From positions 1-44,534 of the forward strand of contig JANSYR010000027.1 of assembly GCA_024742285.1 (NCBI GenBank): a stretch of DNA of 44,534 nt, in the 5' to 3' direction. The notes beneath the pieces are model-generated. The model was given only the letters and a program-made list of their open reading frames with translations, ran no database searches and was not told the DNA's origin. Made by a program: the position numbers and the translations under genes. Below are positions 41,005-44,534 of this stretch, piece after piece (position 1 is the stretch's first letter; the number at the start of each line of letters is the position of its first letter). Source of the DNA: a bacterium. GTDB lineage: Bacteria > Myxococcota_A > UBA9160 > UBA4427.

Positions 41005-41439
41005 GTGCGAACTCGACGGATTCTCTTGTGGATCCTAGGTGTCGTTCTTACCGTTTCTCTCTTGCTTTTCGGCGCCTTCGTACTTCTCGCTCCGGCGTGC
41101 GAATGTGACTCGCGAGGAGCGCAAGCCGCCCGTGAGATCCCGCAAGCGAGACTCGCTCGGCTCTTCGACGATGTTCGCCGACTTGGCCCAATGAATCGCA
41201 ACCTACGCGAGAACGAAATTCCGGCCGAGTTCTCTGATCTCGGCGTGATTGCCGTTCGCGGAGCAATCTATCCACCTGGCCAAGTCAATCTCAGGCTTGT
41301 GGGGTGTCTCGACCACTTTCTCGATCTGGTCGTGTATGGCGCCGACGCTGCGGTCAGAGACGGGCCCCGGATCTCGTTGTGGTGCGGCGAACCGCCGACC
41401 GATGGCGTTGAGGTTCTCTGGCGCCCTGATGTCGAATAA
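41005..41439 (+). CDS. Cassette 5: signal-anchored protein, unknown
   Basis: A 144-residue protein from GTG 41005, with GGGAGG 4 bases upstream. The N-terminal anchor is RTRRILLWILGVVLTVSLLLFGAFVLLAPAC. The rest is soluble (FDDVRRLGPMNRNLRENEIPAEFSDLGVIAVRGAIYPPGQVNLRLVG) with a DHFLDLVVYGADAAVRDGPRISLWCGEPP segment. Probably exported and membrane-anchored. No family recognised. A longer in-frame ATG upstream (40690) would cross an attC and cassette boundary, so it is excluded. Confidence 0.6.
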   Translation: MRTRRILLWILGVVLTVSLLLFGAFVLLAPACECDSRGAQAAREIPQARLARLFDDVRRLGPMNRNLRENEIPAEFSDLGVIAVRGAIYPPGQVNLRLVGCLDHFLDLVVYGADAAVRDGPRISLWCGEPPTDGVEVLWRPDVE

Positions 41440-41454
41440 CTCGTGGCGTCGTCC

Positions 41455-41628
41455 GCCGTATAACAAGCCCCTGAACCTGACAGACAGTTTGCGGAGTTCG
41501 GAACGGGGCTCCGCGGCCTCCTGACGCTTCGCGTCCAAGGCCGCTCGTGCTGATTGGCTACGATCGCCGTACCTCGATCAGTCCGCGCCGGCGAGGTCTG
41601 CAGGTTATGGGCTGATCCGTTATACGGC
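41455..41628 (+). repeat. attC site 5
   Basis: 174 bp, standard cores. Central hairpin GACGC-TTC-GCGTC, identical in type to sites 2, 6 and 7. Confidence 0.93.
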
Positions 41629-41647
41629 AGATCTAGTTGCGTCGAGC

Positions 41648-42070
41648 ATGACCGGGTGGAGCTTTCTCGTATTCGAGGCTGACGAACCGAATGCAACCTT
41701 GGTGGATGGCGCGCCTTCCGCGTGTCTTCGATCCAAGGGCGCCGCGCGGTTTCTAGAAAAGAGGCTCGACTACCTGTACTCCGAGGTTGGCTTCGGGATA
41801 TCCGAGAGCGACGACGCCTGCACGAATGACCCTGCCGTTCTGGCCGCCGTGATCCTGGGTTTGAACTCGCTGTACGAGGAGCTCTCCTCGGCTCGACCTG
41901 AGTGGCGCGTTCAACTCGGCTACGAATTTCGACCCGGCGAAGAGCTCGGGCCGCCGATCTACGCGCAAGCCTCGCGCGACGAAATCCGCCAGTTCCTTAG
42001 AGAGTCGATCTCGATCTGCGAGACTGCTCGCGAGAACGCCGCCTATCTGGTTTGGGGCGGCGGCGCGTAG
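41648..42070 (+). CDS. Cassette 6: unknown soluble protein, homologue of cassette 4 product
   Basis: A 140-residue protein (ATG 41648) with no signal peptide. It shares the PEW-centred motif and the terminal D-x-x-x-x-L/F-L-x-x-x-x-x-x-x-x-ARE motif with the cassette 4 protein. Sequence identity is low elsewhere, so the two are old relatives rather than a recent cassette duplication. Function unknown. Confidence 0.65.
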   Translation: MTGWSFLVFEADEPNATLVDGAPSACLRSKGAARFLEKRLDYLYSEVGFGISESDDACTNDPAVLAAVILGLNSLYEELSSARPEWRVQLGYEFRPGEELGPPIYAQASRDEIRQFLRESISICETARENAAYLVWGGGA

Positions 42071-42074
42071 ATCC

Positions 42075-42248
42075 GCCGTATAACAAGCCCCTGAACCTGA
42101 CAGACAGTTGGCCGAGGTTGGAGTGGTGCTCCGCGGCCTCCTGACGCTTCGCGTCCAAGGCCGCTTGTGCTGCTGGGCTACGATCGCCATACCTCGATCA
42201 GCCCGTGCCGGCGAAGTCTGCAGGTTATGGGCTGATCCGTTATACGGC
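42075..42248 (+). repeat. attC site 6
   Basis: 174 bp, standard cores GCCGTATAAC and GTTATACGGC; central hairpin GACGC-TTC-GCGTC. Confidence 0.93.
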
Positions 42249-42256
42249 AGACGCGG

Positions 42257-42598
42257 ATGAATGCGCTGACAGACGCTGAGGTCGAACAGCTTTTTTGGTC
42301 CGACGCAGACTTCCTCGGCTACTACTGGGACGATCGCTTCGACGATCCAACCCTGGTTGTGCGCGTCACCCCTGCAAACGCCGAGACAGTCGAGCTGGTA
42401 TGCCATTGGACGATGGGGCTTAAGCTCGACGTCGACTACAAGACAAGCGTGAACGGTCTCCTTACCTGGCAGGTCGAATTCGAGCCGATGCCTGAGCGCC
42501 GCTGGAGGGTGGTGTTCGATCTCGCCTCGCATGGATCGGTCGAATTTGAGTGCCTCGGACTGTCGCTACGACCGCCTGCGCCAGTGTCCGCCGTATAA
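42257..42598 (+). CDS. Cassette 7: unknown small soluble protein
   Basis: A 113-residue acidic protein (ATG 42257) with no signal. The pattern of alternating beta strands (PTLVVRVTPANAETVELVCHWTMGLKLDVDY, LTWQVEFEPMPERRWRVVFDLA, SVEFECLGLSLR) suggests an all-beta or alpha+beta domain resembling small immunity-type proteins, but no family is recognised. The stop codon TAA is formed by the R'' core of attC site 7 (GTATAAC), so the attC supplies the translation stop. Confidence 0.6.
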   Translation: MNALTDAEVEQLFWSDADFLGYYWDDRFDDPTLVVRVTPANAETVELVCHWTMGLKLDVDYKTSVNGLLTWQVEFEPMPERRWRVVFDLASHGSVEFECLGLSLRPPAPVSAV

Positions 42599-42763
42599 CA
42601 AGCCCCTGAACCTGACAGACAGTTGGCCGAGGTTGGAGCGGGGCTCCGCGGCCTCCTGACGCTTCGCGTCCGAGGCCGCTCGTGCCGTTGGGCTACGATC
42701 GCCGTACCTCGATCAGGCCTGGCCGGCGAAGTCTGCAGGTTATGGGCTGATCCGTTATACGGC
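42590..42763 (+). repeat. attC site 7
   Basis: 174 bp, standard cores; central hairpin GACGC-TTC-GCGTC. R'' overlaps the end of the cassette 7 gene. Confidence 0.93.
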
Positions 42764-43039
42764 ATGCCCGGGCAGCTTCTAGGAATCGGGGGCTCTTCCA
42801 TCTTGCTCGGAACTTCCGCGACTATCTCCGCGGTAGAAGCCCCCTCGCGGCCCCCCGACACGAGCCGCCGACGGGGCAGGCTGAGGCTTTTGCTCTCGGC
42901 CGTCGCCGCGCTTCTTCTCTTCTCCTGCGCGGACGAAGTCGACCGGTGTCTGGATCGCGGCGGATGCTGGGTCTCCGGAGCTGAAGTCTGCGAGATGGCC
43001 GATCAGGCTCGCTGCGACGAGTCTCGATCGGCGCGCTGA
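42764..43039 (+). CDS. Cassette 8: small cysteine-rich lipoprotein
   Basis: A 91-residue protein from ATG 42764, which directly follows the attC core. A ~30-residue head precedes a signal RRRGRLRLLLSAVAALLLFSC with lipobox LFSC. The mature part is only ~35 residues with cysteines in CADEVDRCLDRGGC and VCEMADQARC. The true start may be further downstream (the head is unusually long). Probably an envelope lipoprotein. It resembles cassette 3 only in being a short cysteine-bearing lipoprotein. Confidence 0.5.
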   Translation: MPGQLLGIGGSSILLGTSATISAVEAPSRPPDTSRRRGRLRLLLSAVAALLLFSCADEVDRCLDRGGCWVSGAEVCEMADQARCDESRSAR

Positions 43040-43059
43040 TCGTACGCCCTCGCGAGCAC

Positions 43060-43235
43060 GCCGTATAACAAGCCGCTGCACCTGACGGAGAGTTGGCCGA
43101 GTTCCGATCGGAAGTCCGCGGCCTCCTGGCCCTTCGGGCCCAAGGCCGCTCGAGGCGCTGGGCTACGCTGCGTCGTACCTCGATCGAGTCGACGCCGGCG
43201 AGCTCCGCAGGTGAGCGGCTGATCCGTTATACGGC
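43060..43235 (+). repeat. attC site 8
   Basis: 176 bp. L'' AAGCCGCTGCACCTGACG and L' CCGCAGGTGAGCGGCT show compensatory variation; central hairpin GGCCC-TTC-GGGCC. Confidence 0.92.
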
Positions 43236-43567
43236 GCTCCCCCGCGACTTCGAAGAAGGCGGGTTTCTGCCGCGCGGGCGACGGTCGCTGTTGGGCGCCT
43301 CGAAGACTCGCCGTCCGGGGCTTGAGAGTTCGAGCCTGAATGCGGCTTGGTGGTCCACTCTGCGTGGCCTGGTTGGCCTTGATATCCAGGCGAAGCCCGT
43401 CTCGACCGTCGCTTGCTCGAGACGACTCGTTGGCTTCGGTTGTCCGAGACGCCCGGCTGAATCTGCCTCGCGTTGGTCGACCCGCAGGCCGGCCGCTTCC
43501 GATCGGAAGCAGGCTCCGAATAGGGACTCGGCCAATCGGACTCCGAGCCTCGATGTTGCGCCGTCGC
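43236..43567. other. Cassette 9: no convincing gene
   Basis: The ~330 bases between attC 8 and attC 9 have open frames on both strands. The best plus-strand one (43340-43576) gives an arginine/leucine-rich product ending in the attC core, and minus-strand frames cross attC sites. None shows signal, domain or codon use supporting a gene. It may be an ORF-less cassette or carry a regulatory RNA. Confidence 0.45.
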
Positions 43568-43748
43568 GCCGTATAACAAGCCGCTGAACCGGACGAGGAG
43601 TTGGCCTTGCGTTGCCCTGGCTCCGCCAGGCAAACTTCCCGCTGAGAGCGGGAAGAACCTGGCTCTTGCCGTCTGGCGACGGCCCCTGAACTTGACTCGG
43701 ATCGCCTGCGGCGAACCTCGCCGGTTAGCGGCTGATCCGTTATACGGC
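43568..43748 (+). repeat. attC site 9
   Basis: 181 bp, cores GCCGTATAAC and GTTATACGGC. The interior differs from the others, with hairpins CTTCCCGCT-GAG-AGCGGGAAG and TTGCCCTGG...CCAGGCAA. Confidence 0.88.
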
Positions 43749-44088
43749 ACGCGACTGAAAGCGGTCTCTACCTCTGGCTGCTGCTGTCTCCGAGTCTCCG
43801 TTGAGCTCGCCGCCGATTGGCGGAGGCTTTGAGGATGGAGCTTGGAGCGACCTCCGCCGACTGCCATCACCTGACGGTGACTGTCGGCTTGTGCAGTCTG
43901 GCGACGGGCTTCGAAGTCTCGAAGTGACTCGAGAGGCGAGGGCGGCTGCCTTACTGTCGCCGCCGTCCGATCCGAAACGATCCGTGTCTAGACGAGACGC
44001 TGGAGGGCGAGCCGCCGATATCCTCGGGACTTCAGGAGATGCGGTGGCGAAGGCCTCGGACGACCTCGCCGCGACTCTGCCGTCGCGC
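43749..44088. other. Cassette 10: no convincing gene
   Basis: The only plus-strand frame of note runs from a TTG at 43801 to the R'' core at 44097 (98 codons, low-complexity Ser/Arg/Asp product, MSSPPIGGGFEDG start). No signal, domain or good Shine-Dalgarno is seen, so it is left uncalled. Confidence 0.4.
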
Positions 44089-44272
44089 GCCGTATAACAA
44101 GCCCCTGAACCTGACAGGGCGCTTGCCGAGACGTGAGCGGCCTCCGCCGCTCAGACTCTTCGCCTTAGTCGGCGAAGAGAAAGCGGCTCGAGTACTCTGG
44201 CGACGAACCTGATCGGCTCGACCAGGCGACGATGGCGTCCCCTGCAGGTTATGGGCTGATCCGTTAGACGGC
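44089..44272 (+). repeat. attC site 10
   Basis: 184 bp. R'' GCCGTATAAC but R' GTTAGACGGC; interior hairpin CTCTTCGCC...GGCGAAGAG. The changed R' belongs to the next cassette's 5' end. Confidence 0.9.
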
Positions 44273-44284
44273 AGGTCTATCGCC

Positions 44285-44534
44285 GTGCCTGAGACGCGAC
44301 CAATCGGAGTTCGAGTCTTCGCCTTCGCTTTGGGCGGCTATTCGCTCTTGGTCTTCCTGATCCTGATCGCGGGAGTTGTCTCCGCAGAGCAGATCGTTTC
44401 CTATCCGATTCTTGTTCTCGATCTCGTGCTCGTCACGTTCGGACTGCTCGGCGCTCGATCGATCTACTCCCTCTGGCCTCATTCGAAGTGGCTGTTTCTA
44501 GGCTGGCTCTTGTCTTTCTTCCTGATCGGCCTCG
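44285..44534 (+). CDS. Cassette 11: multi-pass membrane protein (partial, runs off window)
   Basis: From GTG 44285 the frame is open to the window edge (83 codons seen). The product begins PETRPIGVRVFAFALGGYSL and has at least three hydrophobic segments (SLLVFLILIAGVV, PILVLDLVLVTFGLLGA, WLFLGWLLSFFLIGL), so it is an integral membrane protein. It has no known relatives that can be named from this fragment. The 3' end and its attC lie beyond the window. Confidence 0.55.
   Translation, partial: MPETRPIGVRVFAFALGGYSLLVFLILIAGVVSAEQIVSYPILVLDLVLVTFGLLGARSIYSLWPHSKWLFLGWLLSFFLIGL

Noticed and set aside
40690-41439. Long plus-strand ORF starting at 40690
   Set aside because: Its upstream half runs out of cassette 4 and through attC site 4; only the part from GTG 41005 belongs to cassette 5.
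43093-43587. Plus-strand ORF across attC 8 and cassette 9
   Set aside because: It begins inside an attC site and has low-complexity arginine/serine composition with no start signal.
39614-43870. Repeated minus-strand ORFs coding for near-identical peptides (PYNGSAHNLQTSPAR type) across the array
   Set aside because: They are translations of the attC sites on the reverse strand; similarity reflects attC repetition, not genes.
38724-44534. CRISPR array (regular repeats)
   Set aside because: Repeats are 174-184 bp with internal hairpins and the spacers are 300-600-bp genes; no Cas genes. The attC/IntI explanation fits fully.

Overview
This is high-GC DNA from a Gram-negative bacterium. It carries type II secretion accessory genes (GspA/GspB-like), lipoproteins, a MATE exporter, a PEP-CTERM-like sorting motif and a RegB/RegA-type redox two-component pair. 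Together with an F420-type luciferase-family oxidoreductase, an acyl-CoA ligase, ergothioneine synthase EgtB and ArsA-family ATPases, this suggests an aerobic, metabolically broad environmental lineage of the former Deltaproteobacteria or relatives (Myxococcota, Binatota and similar). That placement is inference; no rRNA or marker gene is present.

Positions 1-13.7 kb hold small zinc-ribbon and membrane proteins, a class I methyltransferase, a DUF2332 protein, a luciferase-like oxidoreductase convergent with DUF2332 and divergent from an ACAD10/11-type phosphotransferase-fold protein, a PEP-mutase/isocitrate-lyase-fold enzyme, a run of small uncharacterised genes ending in a cytochrome c, EgtB, a CPA-type cation/proton antiporter with a TrkA-N domain, an SRPBCC-Rieske protein and a Crp/Fnr regulator.

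Positions 14-17.2 kb hold one very long ORF that joins a PEP-CTERM-like protein to a secreted zinc metalloprotease. It abuts what looks like the 5' stump of a thiolase gene that once followed regA. Then come regA/regB (17.3-19.3 kb), an exported protein, a MATE transporter, a cupredoxin-like protein, a small acidic protein, a TetR regulator, a PpiC-like isomerase and an acyl-CoA ligase (to 26.1 kb). Four copies of a REP-like hairpin element with conserved flanks and covarying stems lie at gene ends in this part.

Positions 26.8-37.3 kb hold a zinc-ribbon protein, a tightly coupled operon of two ArsA-like ATPases and a BtuF-like metal-receptor protein, an AMIN-domain membrane protein, type II pantothenate kinase and a gspA-gspB pair.

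From 37.35 kb to the end of the window is a chromosomal (sedentary) integron: a complete integron integrase gene on the minus strand, an attI-like site, and ten homogeneous attC sites of about 174-184 bp separating eleven cassettes, the last cut by the window edge. Most cassettes encode short unknown proteins, several with lipoprotein or membrane signals; two have no convincing gene. Internal hairpins of the attC sites vary by compensatory changes, and the first cassette shows matched changes at both of its ends, which fixes the cassette boundaries. This array is the most unusual part of the window.
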